64,000 nucleotides of DNA from Pollutimonas bauzanensis (GTDB lineage Bacteria; Pseudomonadota; Gammaproteobacteria; Burkholderiales; Burkholderiaceae_B). The notes under the pieces are model-generated. The model saw nothing but the letters and a program-made list of their open reading frames with translations, was not told where the DNA came from and did no database searches. Shown piece by piece: positions 1-9,396 of this stretch. The DNA is taken from assembly GCF_900129885.1 (NCBI RefSeq), contig NZ_FQXE01000001.1, forward strand, positions 124,001 to 188,000, read 5' to 3'. Numbering within the stretch: the first letter of the stretch is position 1; each line of letters begins with the position of its first letter. The translations under genes and the position numbers were made by a program.

Positions 1-1210
1 ATGTCCATTTGTCGAAGGTGGTGCATGGATGCGATATCCCCAGCACGACCCTGTCGCCCACTTCGGGCGGCGCGGCGCCGTCCGCAAAGCGCAAATAGGC
101 ATGCTGGTCGTTGAGCGCGGCGATGCGCCAGCCCGCGGGAGCCGCCTGCCGCTCCAAGCTGCCTTTGGGGGCATGGTGGGTGACCACCGGCAAAGACAGA
201 TCGTAGGACACATCGCGCTTGCCGCAAGTCAGGATGGCCAGGCCCGGCTCGGGCACGGACTGCACCATGGTCCAGACTTCCAGCGCGGGCAGCAGGCTGT
301 CCTTCAGGCCCTGGCGCTGCTCGACATTGCGCAGCATTCTGGAATAGAAATCATGGTCCTGCGTAATATAGCAGCCCGAGCGCAGAATGCCCTCCACGGT
401 TTTAGACAGCGCCAGCTTGAGCCCCGGCACCACCAGGTCGAACACCGCCGAGCCGCCCGCGCTGATGATGATCTGCCCGCCTTCGAAAAGCCCGCGCCTG
501 TCGCATTCCCTGGCAATTTCCTCGACCCTGGCCATCAAGGCCCCGACCTCTTTGCTGTCGTGCTCGGTCTGGCAATGCGCCAGCCCTCCCTCGTAGCACT
601 CCAGGCCGCCCAGGACCAGGCTGGCGCACCCATTGATGCGTTCGGCCAGCGCCAGCGCCTGGGCCGGAGTCCGGGCACCGGTCCTTTGGCCCTCTATGCC
701 GATCTCAAGCAGGCAGTCGAAGCGCCGCGCGCTGGAGCGGCGCAGCGCCCAGGATTCAGTCAATTCCACCTGGGCGATGGAGTCGACCAGGAACCATATG
801 CGCAACTGCGCATCCCGCGCGAGCATATGGGCCAAGGCGTCGAGGTCGGCGTCGCCCACCACCTGGTTGGCGATGATCACGCGCCTGGCGCCGGCTTCCA
901 GCCCGGCGTTGACCTGGAAGACCGTGGCGAAGGTCAGGCCCCAGGCCCCCAGGGCCAACTGGCGGCGAAACAGCTGCGGCGACATGGTCGTCTTGCCATG
1001 CGGGGCGATGAAGATGCCACGCTCTTCGGTGAACGCCTGCATCCAGCGCAGATTATGTTCGAGTTCGGCCTGCCTGATCACCGCCATGGGATAAGGCAAA
1101 TCATCCTTGAACAGATTCCAGCCATAGCGGCCGACATCCTCGGCCGGACAAGACCCCGCGGCCAGCGGAAACCCTTTGAACCCGGCATCCAGCAAATTCT
1201 TCGATCTCAT
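1..1210 (-). CDS. D-threonine aldolase / D-serine deaminase-like PLP enzyme, 3' end missing
   Basis: Reading the minus strand from ATG at 1210 gives 403 residues with no stop before the window edge, so the C-terminus is cut. The chain has the alanine-racemase-like N-terminal barrel of the DSD1 family: the segment PHGKTTMSP near residues 70-78 holds the expected Schiff-base lysine (K73), and the last residues GISHPCTTFDKW match the family's C-terminal metal-binding His-x-Cys region. Family members cleave D-3-hydroxy amino acids or deaminate D-serine with PLP and a divalent metal; the exact substrate cannot be told. GGGGAAG precedes the ATG. The gene follows the ABC-importer ATPase by 40 bp and is probably co-transcribed, which points to catabolism of an imported D-amino acid or peptide. 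Confidence 0.8.
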   Translation of the reverse strand, partial: MRSKNLLDAGFKGFPLAAGSCPAEDVGRYGWNLFKDDLPYPMAVIRQAELEHNLRWMQAFTEERGIFIAPHGKTTMSPQLFRRQLALGAWGLTFATVFQVNAGLEAGARRVIIANQVVGDADLDALAHMLARDAQLRIWFLVDSIAQVELTESWALRRSSARRFDCLLEIGIEGQRTGARTPAQALALAERINGCASLVLGGLECYEGGLAHCQTEHDSKEVGALMARVEEIARECDRRGLFEGGQIIISAGGSAVFDLVVPGLKLALSKTVEGILRSGCYITQDHDFYSRMLRNVEQRQGLKDSLLPALEVWTMVQSVPEPGLAILTCGKRDVSYDLSLPVVTHHAPKGSLERQAAPAGWRIAALNDQHAYLRFADGAAPPEVGDRVVLGISHPCTTFDKWT

Positions 1211-1250
1211 ATTCGTTCACTTCCCCGGCTGTCTTGCGCCATTGCTTTAT

Positions 1251-2216
1251 TCAAAAATTCTTCCAGCATGCCTGCCAATGGCCTTCGCTGTGTTCGCGCA
1301 AGCCCATATCGGCGTGGGCGCAGCGCGCCTCGGCGAGCGGGCAGCGCGTCCTGAACACACAGCCCGAAGGCGGGTCGGCGGGGCTGGGCAGATCGCCTTG
1401 CAGCGGCCGCAGCGGCCGGGACACCAGAGGATCGGGAACAGGCGAAGCCGCCAGCAAGGCCTGGGTGTAGGGGTGCAATGCCTGCGCGTAGAGCTTCGCA
1501 GTGGGCGCGATTTCCACTATACGCCCCAGGTATAGCACCACTACCCGGTCGCATAGATATTCAACCACATCCAGGTCGTGCGAGATCAGCAGCATGGTCA
1601 GGCCCAGCCTGTCCTTGATATCGCCCAGCAAATTGATCACCTGGGCCTGGATCGAGACATCGAGCGCCGACAAGGGCTCGTCGGCGATGATAAACCGCGG
1701 CTCGACGGCCAGCGCCCGGGCGATCCCGATGCGCTGCCGCTGGCCGCCGGAAAACTCGTGCGCGTAGCGCTCGGCGTGCTCTTCGTTCAGGCCGACTTGG
1801 CGCAATAATTCGCGGACCCTGGCCTGGCGCGCCGCGCCGCGCGCCAGGCCGTGAGCATCGAGCGCCTCGCCCAGGATCTGGCGCACCCGCATGCGCGGAT
1901 TCAGGCTCGCATAAGGGTCCTGGAAAATCACCTGGATTTCGGAACGCAGAGGAAGGTACTGGCGCTGGCTGAGGCGGGCCAGGTCCACCGCGGCCGGCGC
2001 GCCGTGATACCACATCTGGCCGGCGCTCGGGTCGGTAAGGCGGCTGAGCATGCGCCCTATGGTGGTCTTGCCCGAACCCGACTCCCCCACCAGCCCGACG
2101 GTCTCGCCCTGGAAAATCGAGAAGCTGACATTGCTGACGGCCTGGACCGGCGCCCGCGGCGAGCCGAAATTCTTGCACAGCCCGCGGATATCCATCATCA
2201 GTTGCGGCGCGCTCAT
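1251..2216 (-). CDS. ABC importer ATP-binding protein, DppF/OppF type
   Basis: A 321-residue ATPase of the peptide/nickel (PepT) importer family. Visible motifs are Walker A GESGSGKTT, the signature SGGQRQRIGIARAL, Walker B FIIADEPLSALD and the switch histidine in ISHDLDVV. The C-terminal oligopeptide-transporter extension with a cysteine cluster (CVFRTRCPLAEARC) is present. A longer open frame extends upstream, but ATG at 2216 overlaps the stop of the preceding ATPase gene as ATGA and the protein aligns from there. It should pair with the upstream ATPase on the cytoplasmic face of the permeases. The substrate is probably a dipeptide or D-amino-acid peptide, inferred only from the neighbouring PLP enzyme. 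Confidence 0.9.
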   Translation of the reverse strand: MSAPQLMMDIRGLCKNFGSPRAPVQAVSNVSFSIFQGETVGLVGESGSGKTTIGRMLSRLTDPSAGQMWYHGAPAAVDLARLSQRQYLPLRSEIQVIFQDPYASLNPRMRVRQILGEALDAHGLARGAARQARVRELLRQVGLNEEHAERYAHEFSGGQRQRIGIARALAVEPRFIIADEPLSALDVSIQAQVINLLGDIKDRLGLTMLLISHDLDVVEYLCDRVVVLYLGRIVEIAPTAKLYAQALHPYTQALLAASPVPDPLVSRPLRPLQGDLPSPADPPSGCVFRTRCPLAEARCAHADMGLREHSEGHWQACWKNF

Positions 2217-3253
2217 GGCAGGACTCCGTGGGCCTTGAAACAGCGCACCTGCCCGCCGCCATCGGCCAGGCGGGACAGCCCCGGCGCCGACGCATCGCAT
2301 TGCCCGTCGGCCAGGGGGCAGCGCGGGCTGAACGCGCATCCTGGCGGCATATTGAAAGGGCTTGAAACCTGCCCTTCTATGGCGGCCAGCCTCAACCTGC
2401 CATAGGCGTCCCGCACATTGGCCTTCTTCGCCATGGCGGGCAGACAGTTGAGCAACGCCCGGGTATAAGGGTGGGCCGGGCTGGCGAACACGCGCCTGAC
2501 GTCGCCGGTCTCGACTATCCTGCCCGCATACATGACCGCGACATCGCTGGCGTACTGCGCCACGACGCCCAGGTTGTGGGTAATGAACAGCACGCTCATG
2601 CCGCTTTCCTTTTGCAGGCGCCCTATCAGCGCCAGGATCTGCGCCTGTATCGTCACGTCGAGCGCGGTGGTGGGTTCGTCGGCGATCAGCAGCGTGGGCG
2701 TACAGGCCATGGCCAGGGCTATCATCACGCGCTGCCTCATGCCGCCGGAAAGCTCATGCGGATAAGCTTGGACGCGGCGCGCCGCGTCGGGTATTTCCAC
2801 CAAGTCCAGCATGCGCCGCGCATGAGCCATCGCCTGCTTGCGGTCGTGGCCCAAATGCAGGCGCGTCGCCTCGGCAATCTGTTCCCCGACGGTGAGCAGC
2901 GGGTTCAAGCTCGTCATGGGCTCCTGGAAGATCATGGCCATCTCGTTGCCGCGCAAGGAGCGCAACTGGCGCGCCGGCAAATCGAGCAGGCTTACGCGTT
3001 CGCCATTGCGCCGCAGGAACATGGCCTTGCCGTCGACGCGCGGATGCGATGTCCTGGCGTGCAGGCCCATCAGGCTGAGGCTGGTGACGGATTTTCCCGA
3101 CCCCGACTCGCCCACCAGCGCCAGCGTCGAGCCCGCCGGTATCGAAAAGGACACATCGGAGACGCTTTGCACGCGCCCGCGATCGGTCAGGAAGGAGGTC
3201 GACAGGGATTGCACTGCTATCCGCGGGCCATTGTCAGGGTAAGAAACCGTCAT
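2213..3253 (-). CDS. ABC importer ATP-binding protein, DppD/OppD type
   Basis: A 346-residue ATPase with Walker [11 protein letters not shown], signature [15 protein letters not shown], Walker [13 protein letters not shown] and switch His in FITHNLGVV, followed by the family's C-terminal cysteine-containing extension ([15 protein letters not shown]). The open frame runs to 4147 without a stop, but the upstream part is a shadow of the permease gene. The start at 3253 gives an ATGA overlap with the permease stop and begins just before the first domain strand. Its stop overlaps the next ATPase start in the same way, so the permease and ATPase genes are translationally coupled. Confidence 0.9.
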   Translation of the reverse strand: MTVSYPDNGPRIAVQSLSTSFLTDRGRVQSVSDVSFSIPAGSTLALVGESGSGKSVTSLSLMGLHARTSHPRVDGKAMFLRRNGERVSLLDLPARQLRSLRGNEMAMIFQEPMTSLNPLLTVGEQIAEATRLHLGHDRKQAMAHARRMLDLVEIPDAARRVQAYPHELSGGMRQRVMIALAMACTPTLLIADEPTTALDVTIQAQILALIGRLQKESGMSVLFITHNLGVVAQYASDVAVMYAGRIVETGDVRRVFASPAHPYTRALLNCLPAMAKKANVRDAYGRLRLAAIEGQVSSPFNMPPGCAFSPRCPLADGQCDASAPGLSRLADGGGQVRCFKAHGVLP

Positions 3254-4131
3254 ACCGCTATCCTGAGCTTGGGATCCAGCGAGTCGCGTATGCCATCGCC
3301 CACGATTTGCAAAGACAGGGAGGTCATCACTATGGCCAGGCCCGGATAGATGATGGTCCAGAATGCCTGGTCGGAATAATTCAGGCTGCCCACTATCATC
3401 GTGCCCCAGGTGGGAATCGACGGCGGCACGCCCACGCCCAGGAAAGACAGGCCGGCTTCGGCCAGAATGGCGTAGGCGAAGATGAAAGTCAGCTGCACCA
3501 GGATGGGCGAGACCAGGCCCGGCAGGATATGCAGGTACAGGATCTTCCAGGTCGGCGTGCCGATGGCCCGGGCCGCGTCCACATAGAGCAGGTCGCGCAA
3601 TACCAGTGTCGAGGCGCGCGCTACCCGGGCCACCCTGGGCGTATAGACGATGACCAGCGCGAGCACCACGTTCCACAAGGAAGGCCCCAGAATGGCCACC
3701 AGGGCGATGCCCAGCAGGATATCGGGAAAGGCCATCATGGCGTCCACCACGCGCATGATGGGCGCATCGGCCCAGCGGAAATAGCCCGCGGCGATGCCGA
3801 GCGCGGTGCCGATGACCACGGCGCCGATGGCCGTGACCGCGCCTATGGTCAGCGAATAGCGTCCCCCGTAGGCCATGCGCAGGAATACGTCGCGCCCCAA
3901 TTGATCCGTCCCGGCCCAGTTCGACCACGACGGGGCCTTGAGGCGCTGCATGATGGACACGGCGCTGGGATCCACATTGGATATCCACGAAACGCTTGCG
4001 GCGGCCACGATGACCGCCAGCAATATCAGCGTCGCGAGCAGCACCACCCGGCGGGCGAAATAGCGCCCCGCCAGGTATTTGAATCGGCTTGGGGATGGCG
4101 CGGCGGAAACACTCATGGAAATAGATGGCAT
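3250..4131 (-). CDS. ABC importer permease, DppC type
   Basis: An inner-membrane permease of about 293 residues. After a first transmembrane helix (VVLLATLILLAVIVAAASV) come a periplasmic loop with GTDQLGRDVFLRMAYGGR, typical of DppC/OppC, and five further helices. The EAA loop is visible as VDAARAIGTPTWKILYLHILPG. The start is uncertain: ATG at 4131 has AGG just upstream, ATG at 4116 has no Shine-Dalgarno sequence, and a TTG at 4158 is possible. It forms the membrane channel with the upstream DppB-type subunit. Its TGA overlaps the following ATPase start. Confidence 0.88.
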   Translation of the reverse strand: MPSISMSVSAAPSPSRFKYLAGRYFARRVVLLATLILLAVIVAAASVSWISNVDPSAVSIMQRLKAPSWSNWAGTDQLGRDVFLRMAYGGRYSLTIGAVTAIGAVVIGTALGIAAGYFRWADAPIMRVVDAMMAFPDILLGIALVAILGPSLWNVVLALVIVYTPRVARVARASTLVLRDLLYVDAARAIGTPTWKILYLHILPGLVSPILVQLTFIFAYAILAEAGLSFLGVGVPPSIPTWGTMIVGSLNYSDQAFWTIIYPGLAIVMTSLSLQIVGDGIRDSLDPKLRIAV

Positions 4132-4175
4132 CCTGGACAGGCAACAATAGAAACGCAATGAAAGGCGGCGCGGGC

Positions 4176-5132
4176 TTACTTGTGCAAGCGGATGCGCGGA
4201 TCGATGACGGTATAGAGAAAGTCGATGAAAAAATTGATCAGCACATAAATGAAGGCCACCACCAGCAGCGCGCCCTGGATGACGGGATAGTCCCGGCGCA
4301 GCACCGCGCGCACCACCAGCCCGCCCACTCCCGGCAAATTGAAAACGGTCTCGGTCACCACCGTTCCGCCTATCATGAGCGCGGTGGTCAAGCCTATGAC
4401 AGTCACAATGGGAATCAGGGCGTTCTTCATCACATGCCTGACCATGATGGCGGTTTCCGGCAGCCCCTTGGCCCTGGCGGTGCGCACATAGTCTTCGCCC
4501 AGGGTGTCGAGCATGGAGGCCCGCGTGAAGCGGATGATCAGGGCCGAGTTCAATACTCCGAGGACTATCGAAGGCAATGCCAGGTGGTACATGCGCTGCG
4601 CCAGGCCGGCGTCTGGCGGCCCGTATCCCGACGCGGGAAACCAGCCCATTTGCACGGCGAAGACGCGTATCAGGATCAGGCCCATCCAGAAACTGGGCAC
4701 GCTGGCCGCCAGCATGGCCACGGCGCTGACCAGCTGGTCCGTCCGGGAGCCGCGCCAGACGGCCGCCAATGCGCCGCAGGGAACGCCTATCAGAGTCGCG
4801 ATCGCGACCGAGAAAAAAGCCAGCAGCAGGGTCGGCTCGGCACGGCTCAGCAATACCTCGGCGACGGGCTGCTGCAGAAATATGGAAGTGCCCAGATTGC
4901 CATGCAGCACCTGCCTCAGCCAGATGAAAAACTGCGCCGGCAAGGGCTGATCGAGCCCGTACAGCGCCCTGACCTGGGCGATGTCGCTGGCCGTCGCCTG
5001 GTCGCCCAGGAGCACGGCTATCGGATCGCCCGAAGCCAGGTGCACCAGCGAAAAGACCAGCACGGCAACGATCAGCATCACCATGCAGGCGCCCAGCAGG
5101 CGCACCGACAGTATCTTTATAGCGGTCAGCAT
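4176..5132 (-). CDS. ABC importer permease, DppB type
   Basis: A 318-residue inner-membrane permease with the N-terminal helix and long periplasmic loop of DppB proteins (ALYGLDQPLPAQFFIW) and the EAA-type loop DYVRTARAKGLPETAIMVRH. It ends with the usual FFIDFLYTVIDPRIRL. Length and topology are normal for the family. It starts 13 bp after the solute-binding-protein gene and precedes the DppC-type permease, giving the standard order binding protein-permease-permease-ATPase-ATPase. Confidence 0.9.
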   Translation of the reverse strand: MLTAIKILSVRLLGACMVMLIVAVLVFSLVHLASGDPIAVLLGDQATASDIAQVRALYGLDQPLPAQFFIWLRQVLHGNLGTSIFLQQPVAEVLLSRAEPTLLLAFFSVAIATLIGVPCGALAAVWRGSRTDQLVSAVAMLAASVPSFWMGLILIRVFAVQMGWFPASGYGPPDAGLAQRMYHLALPSIVLGVLNSALIIRFTRASMLDTLGEDYVRTARAKGLPETAIMVRHVMKNALIPIVTVIGLTTALMIGGTVVTETVFNLPGVGGLVVRAVLRRDYPVIQGALLVVAFIYVLINFFIDFLYTVIDPRIRLHK

Positions 5133-5145
5133 CGGGGCCCTTCGC

Positions 5146-6735
5146 TCAGCTCAGCGTGGTGTTCCAGAAGAAAGGCCAGGCGCCCGGCACGAAATTCCGC
5201 AGCTTGCTCGAGCGCGCGGACAGGCTGTTGAACTTGCCCAGCTCGATGAAGGGGACCTGGTCGTAAACCACCTCCTGCACGGCGCTCCACAGCGGCCCCC
5301 TCCTGGCCAGGTCCACTTCCTCGTTGAAGGCCTTCAGGCTGGCGGCCTTCTCGGGCGTGTCCCACCAGCCCGGCGCGTCGGACCCCAATTGCGGCGGCGA
5401 AAGCATGGGCTCCGGAAACAAGCCGGAATGAGTGATATAGATGTCCCACAGCTTGGCATCATTGCGCCGTTGCAGCAGCGTGGCCCAGTCGACCACTTGC
5501 AGGTCGGCGGCAAGGCCCGCCCGCTTGAACTGCTCGACCATCACCATTCCGATGTTGTAGTGGAATTCGTACTGGCGGCTGGTCAGGATGCGGATGGGCT
5601 TGCCGTCGTAGCCGGCCTGCCTGGCCAGTTCGGCGGCCTTCTTGGGGTCGTTGTTGTTGTAATGCGCGGCGCCCGCGGCCGAATAGTATGGCGTGCCCTT
5701 GGGAAAGAAATTGGGCTCGACGATAAAGAAGCGCGGGTCGCCGAACGCGGCGGCCATCAGTTCCTCGGCGCTGATGGCCGTCTGGACGGCCTGGCGCATG
5801 GCCTGCTTTTGCAGCGCGCCCTCCCTGGTATTGAGCACCAGATAAGGGAAGCCGAAATTCTGCGTGATGATGGGGACGATCTCGTCGCCGCCGCGCTCGA
5901 GCTGGCCCACGGATTCGACAGGCAGCAGGTCGGCATAGGCGAATTGACCCGACAGGGCGCCCGCCACCCGCGTATTCGAATCGGGCACCGGCACGAATCT
6001 GAGTTCTTTGATGGCGGCGGTGCGCCGGCCGCTGTAGCCGCTGGGCTTTTCCGTACGCGCCGAATAGGCCTCGAAGCGTTCCAGTATGGTGTATTGGTCG
6101 GGACGGCGTTCTTTCAGCTTGTAAGGGCCGGTGCCTATGAACTGGGTCAGCGGAGTGGCGATCGTATCCTTGGCGAAAATGGCCGCCATGCTGGACGGAA
6201 ATGCCAGCTGCGCCAGCAAAGGCGCATAGCGGTTGGCCAGGTGTATGGCTATTTTGGCGGGCGAGATGATCTTGATCGCGCTTATCTGCTGGGCGACCGC
6301 TTTGCCGCGCGGCGAGATTCTGGTCCAGCGCTCGAGCGAGGCGACGACGTCGTCGGCGCCCATCGTCTTGCCGTTATGGAACTGGACGCCCTCGCGCAAG
6401 GCAATTTCAAACACCTTGCCGTCTTGCGAGATCACCGGCATCGCGGCGGCCAGCATGGGAACCACATTCCACTGGTCGTCAAAGGTATATAAAGGCTCGT
6501 AGACATGCTGCATGATGGTGCCCACCAGGTCCGCCGTGGTCATCATCGGGTCCAGGGTCTGCAGATCGCCTATCATCGCCAGGCTGGCCGACTGGCCGCC
6601 GCCCGCCGCAAAGGCTTTGTTTCCGGCCACGGAGACCGCGCCCAGGCCCAGGGCGCCGAGTATTAGAAGCTTGCGCCGGGCGGGGTCGTGCCGCCCGGAC
6701 AGGGATAAGCTGAAACTACAGGAGGAAGATTGCAT
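5146..6735 (-). CDS. ABC importer periplasmic solute-binding protein, SBP_bac_5 family
   Basis: A 529-residue binding protein of the dipeptide/oligopeptide/nickel class 5 family, with typical segments DLVGTIMQHVYEPLYTF and FIGTGPYKLKE. The N-terminus has an arginine pair (DPARRKLLILGALGLG) before a hydrophobic stretch ending AFA, which suggests Tat rather than Sec export. ATG at 6735 is chosen; a TTG at 6798 would add 21 residues without a clear ribosome site. It is the first gene of the operon and determines substrate. Specificity cannot be read from the sequence. Confidence 0.88.
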   Translation of the reverse strand: MQSSSCSFSLSLSGRHDPARRKLLILGALGLGAVSVAGNKAFAAGGGQSASLAMIGDLQTLDPMMTTADLVGTIMQHVYEPLYTFDDQWNVVPMLAAAMPVISQDGKVFEIALREGVQFHNGKTMGADDVVASLERWTRISPRGKAVAQQISAIKIISPAKIAIHLANRYAPLLAQLAFPSSMAAIFAKDTIATPLTQFIGTGPYKLKERRPDQYTILERFEAYSARTEKPSGYSGRRTAAIKELRFVPVPDSNTRVAGALSGQFAYADLLPVESVGQLERGGDEIVPIITQNFGFPYLVLNTREGALQKQAMRQAVQTAISAEELMAAAFGDPRFFIVEPNFFPKGTPYYSAAGAAHYNNNDPKKAAELARQAGYDGKPIRILTSRQYEFHYNIGMVMVEQFKRAGLAADLQVVDWATLLQRRNDAKLWDIYITHSGLFPEPMLSPPQLGSDAPGWWDTPEKAASLKAFNEEVDLARRGPLWSAVQEVVYDQVPFIELGKFNSLSARSSKLRNFVPGAWPFFWNTTLS

Positions 6736-6749
6736 GGCGGCACCATTTA

Positions 6750-6835
6750 GTAATAAAATTACAAATATGATGCTATCAAGCCAAAATATCCCGGTCAATC
6801 CGCTTTTATAGGGGTTTTCCTGTAATTTTTTTACA
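6750..6835. promoter_or_regulatory. Two inverted repeats in the divergent dpp/ridA spacer
   Basis: The 114-bp AT-rich spacer between the binding-protein gene and ridA has GTAAT-AAA-ATTAC at 6750-6762 and TGTAA-N5-TTACA at 6821-6835. The half-sites are related, so one dimeric repressor or activator could bind both and control both directions. The second repeat ends 14 bp before the ridA ATG. The regulator is not identifiable here. Confidence 0.45.
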
Positions 6836-6849
6836 AAATAGGAAAAACA

Positions 6850-7248
6850 ATGCCTACTGTCGAATTATTGGGGCTGGCGCCCGCGGCTTCGGACCGCCTG
6901 GCCCGCCCGCTCTCTCCGGCCGTGCGCGCCGGCGACTTCGTCTTTGTGTCGGGCCAGGTCCCGACCGACGCCCAGGGCCAGGTCGTGCCGGGCGGCATCG
7001 AGGCGCAGACCCGCCAGGTCTTCGAGCACTTGAAAAAGGCGCTCGCGCTGGCCGGCTGCACCGTGGATGACATCTGCAAGGTCAATGTCTGGCTCGAGGA
7101 CGCGCGCGATTTCGGCAGCTTCAACCGCGTATACATGGAGTGCCTGGGCGGGCACCGGCCCGCCCGCTCGACCACCGAGGCCCGCCTGATGATAGACGCC
7201 AAGGTCGAAATCGACGTCACCGCGTACAAGCCAAAGACGGCGGGCTGA
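6850..7248 (+). CDS. RidA/YjgF/UK114 family protein
   Basis: A 132-residue protein spanning the whole RidA fold: VFVSGQVPTDAQG near the N-terminus, the central helix QVFEHLKKALALAGCTVDDICKV, and the C-terminal RPARSTTEARLMIDAKVEIDVTAY, which carries the conserved arginine that binds the imine carboxylate. RidA proteins hydrolyse 2-iminoacids/enamines released by PLP enzymes. It is transcribed away from an operon that ends in a PLP-dependent D-amino-acid enzyme, which makes a detoxification role for that enzyme's intermediates likely. Confidence 0.9.
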   Translation: MPTVELLGLAPAASDRLARPLSPAVRAGDFVFVSGQVPTDAQGQVVPGGIEAQTRQVFEHLKKALALAGCTVDDICKVNVWLEDARDFGSFNRVYMECLGGHRPARSTTEARLMIDAKVEIDVTAYKPKTAG

Positions 7249-7327
7249 AGCGCCGCGCTCGAGCCGGCCTGCGCGCCAGCCGCCTGACCAGCGGGCGGCC
7301 GCGGCGCGTGTTTACCGCCTGCGCCGC

Positions 7328-8167
7328 TTACTGTTTGCCCGCGGCCTGCTCGTACAAAGGCAGCACCTTGTTGGCGGCCGCGGTCAGGTCGGCGCTGCGG
7401 CTGGCGGCAGAGGGATGGGTGGACAGGAATTCCGGCTGCGCATTGCCGGCGCTGAGCGCCCCCATTTTTTGCCAGAGGGTGACCGCCGCGCGCGGGTCAT
7501 AGCCGGCGCGCGCCGCCAGTTCCACCCCGATCCGGTCGGCTTCGGCTTCGTGAGTGCGGCTATTGGGCAGCGTGAACATCACGTCGCTCAAGGCGCTGCC
7601 CAAGTCGGCCGTCGGGCCCGCGCCGGTGATCGCCGACAGCACCGACAAGCCGAGGTTGGTCGCCATTTGCTGCGATACCTGTTCGCGCGAGTGTTCCCGC
7701 AAGGCATGGGCCATTTCGTGGCCGATAACGGCGGCCAGTTCGGCATCGGTGGGCTTGATCTGCTTGATCAGTCCTGTGTAGACGGCGATTTTCCCGCCAG
7801 GCATGCACCACGCATTGACCTCGTCGGAAGTCAATACATGCGTCTCCCATTTCCAGTTGCTGGCCTCGGGGCGGAATATCCCGACTTGCTGTATCAGTTT
7901 CTGGGTGATCGCCTTGACGCGCTGGGTCTGGGCCGCGTCGCTATCGAGGGCGCCCTGCGCTTTGGCCTGCCCCACCAGCGTGGCGTACTGCTGCGCCGCT
8001 TCCTGCTCGAGGGCGGCTTCGGACACCATGCCGGACATATACTGCTTGCGATCGACGCCCACTTCGCCCGAACCGGTGGTCTGGACCGCGGCGCAGCCCG
8101 CCAGGATCGTGATGGCGCAAGCCAGGCCGAGGTTGGCGATACGACGGGATATAGCGGTTTTCTTCAT
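7328..8167 (-). CDS. M48-family zinc metalloprotease, lipoprotein
   Basis: A 279-residue protein. The N-terminus is a lipoprotein signal with lipobox LAGC, lipidation expected at C25. The HEMAH zinc motif (IGHEMAHALREH) and the downstream glutamate in HEAEADRIG identify an M48 peptidase of the LoiP/YcaL/BepA type that works in the periplasm on outer-membrane protein quality control. The domain runs from about residue 90 to 260; no TPR domain follows, so it is not BepA proper. It lies 31 bp downstream of aroC. Confidence 0.88.
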   Translation of the reverse strand: MKKTAISRRIANLGLACAITILAGCAAVQTTGSGEVGVDRKQYMSGMVSEAALEQEAAQQYATLVGQAKAQGALDSDAAQTQRVKAITQKLIQQVGIFRPEASNWKWETHVLTSDEVNAWCMPGGKIAVYTGLIKQIKPTDAELAAVIGHEMAHALREHSREQVSQQMATNLGLSVLSAITGAGPTADLGSALSDVMFTLPNSRTHEAEADRIGVELAARAGYDPRAAVTLWQKMGALSAGNAQPEFLSTHPSAASRSADLTAAANKVLPLYEQAAGKQ

Positions 8168-8198
8168 GGGGATGTTCCTCGATGTTGATGCGGGATGG

Positions 8199-9257
8199 TC
8201 AGCCGCACTGGGCGCGATGGCGCAAGGCGTGATCCATCAGGACTATGGCCAGCAAAGCTTCGACGATGGGCGTGGCGCGTATGCCCACGCAGGGGTCGTG
8301 GCGCCCCAGGGTCTGCACCTGCACGGGCTCGCCCGCCCGGTTGATGGACTGGCGCTCTATCCGTATGCTGGACGTGGGCTTGACGGCCACCGAAACCGTA
8401 ATCGCCTGCCCCGACGAAATACCGCCCAGCACGCCGCCGGCGTGGTTGCTCAGGAAACCGCCAGGGGTGATTTCATCGCCGTGCTCCGAGCCGCGCTGGG
8501 TCACGCAGCCAAAGCCGGCGCCTATCGATACGCCCTTGACCGCATTCAGGCCCATCATGGCGTGCGCGATATCGGCATCCAGGCGGTCGTACAGCGGCTC
8601 GCCCCAGCCCGCGGGGGGATGCTCCGCGACGACCTCGATGCGCGCGCCGATGGAATCCCCGTCGCGGCGCAACTGATCCATGTAGGCTTCGAGCTCGGGC
8701 ACGATTTGCGCATTGGGGGCGTAGAAAGGGTTGTTCCCCACCTCGTCCCAGGACTCGAAGGGAATGGCGATAGGCCCCAGCTGGCTCATGTAGCCGCGTA
8801 TCTTTATGCCGTGGGTCTGCTCCAGCCATTTCTTGGCGATCGCGCCGCCGGCCACCGTGGGCGCGGTCAGGCGGGCCGACGAGCGCCCGCCCCCGCGCGG
8901 ATCGCGTTCGCCGAACTTGCGGCTATAGGTGTAGTCGGCATGGCCGGGACGAAACGTGTCGGCGATATTGCTGTAGTCCTTGCTGCGCGCATCGGTATTG
9001 CGGATCAGCAGCCCGATGGGCGTGCCGGTGGTCAGCCCCTGGTAGACGCCGGAAAGGATTTCGACCTGGTCGGCTTCCTGGCGCTGCGTGACATGGCGCG
9101 AGGTGCCGGGGCGGCGGCGATCCAGCTCCAGCTGGATATCGGCCGCGTCCAGGGCCAGGCCCGGCGGACAGCCATCGACCACGGCGCCTATGGCCGGGCC
9201 ATGCGATTCGCCGAAATTGGTGACGCAGAAAAGTTTACCTAGTGTGTTGCCGGACAT
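8199..9257 (-). CDS. aroC: Chorismate synthase
   Basis: A 352-residue enzyme that makes chorismate from 5-enolpyruvylshikimate-3-phosphate with reduced FMN, the last step of the shikimate pathway. It starts [10 protein letters not shown], has the GESHG motif at about residue 17, [24 protein letters not shown] and the C-terminal [20 protein letters not shown] at 9257 is preferred over an upstream in-frame start because family members begin at this point. Length is normal. Confidence 0.97.
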   Translation of the reverse strand: MSGNTLGKLFCVTNFGESHGPAIGAVVDGCPPGLALDAADIQLELDRRRPGTSRHVTQRQEADQVEILSGVYQGLTTGTPIGLLIRNTDARSKDYSNIADTFRPGHADYTYSRKFGERDPRGGGRSSARLTAPTVAGGAIAKKWLEQTHGIKIRGYMSQLGPIAIPFESWDEVGNNPFYAPNAQIVPELEAYMDQLRRDGDSIGARIEVVAEHPPAGWGEPLYDRLDADIAHAMMGLNAVKGVSIGAGFGCVTQRGSEHGDEITPGGFLSNHAGGVLGGISSGQAITVSVAVKPTSSIRIERQSINRAGEPVQVQTLGRHDPCVGIRATPIVEALLAIVLMDHALRHRAQCG

Positions 9258-9396
9258 AGTCGATCTTTCATGATTGAGGCCCAAGGATACGCGATAAACC
9301 GGGCGATGGCCTGCCCGTCTACGCCATCCGAAGCCATGATTCTATTAAAAATTGTGAAGACGCGGACCAGCCGGGCGGCGCGCCCGGCCGGCCCCG

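Noticed and set aside
29-1354. 441-codon plus-strand open frame
   Set aside because: It is the complement of the DSD1-like gene and has no family features. Long opposite-strand frames recur across the window because of high GC.
2213-4147. 644-codon frame that would fuse a long N-terminus to the DppD-type ATPase
   Set aside because: The upstream part is a frame-shifted shadow of the permease gene; ATGA overlap at 3250-3253 marks the real start.
9370-9388. GC-rich hairpin after selO (8-bp stem, 3-nt loop) as terminator
   Set aside because: No U-run follows it on the minus strand; in a sequence this GC-rich such stems are common.
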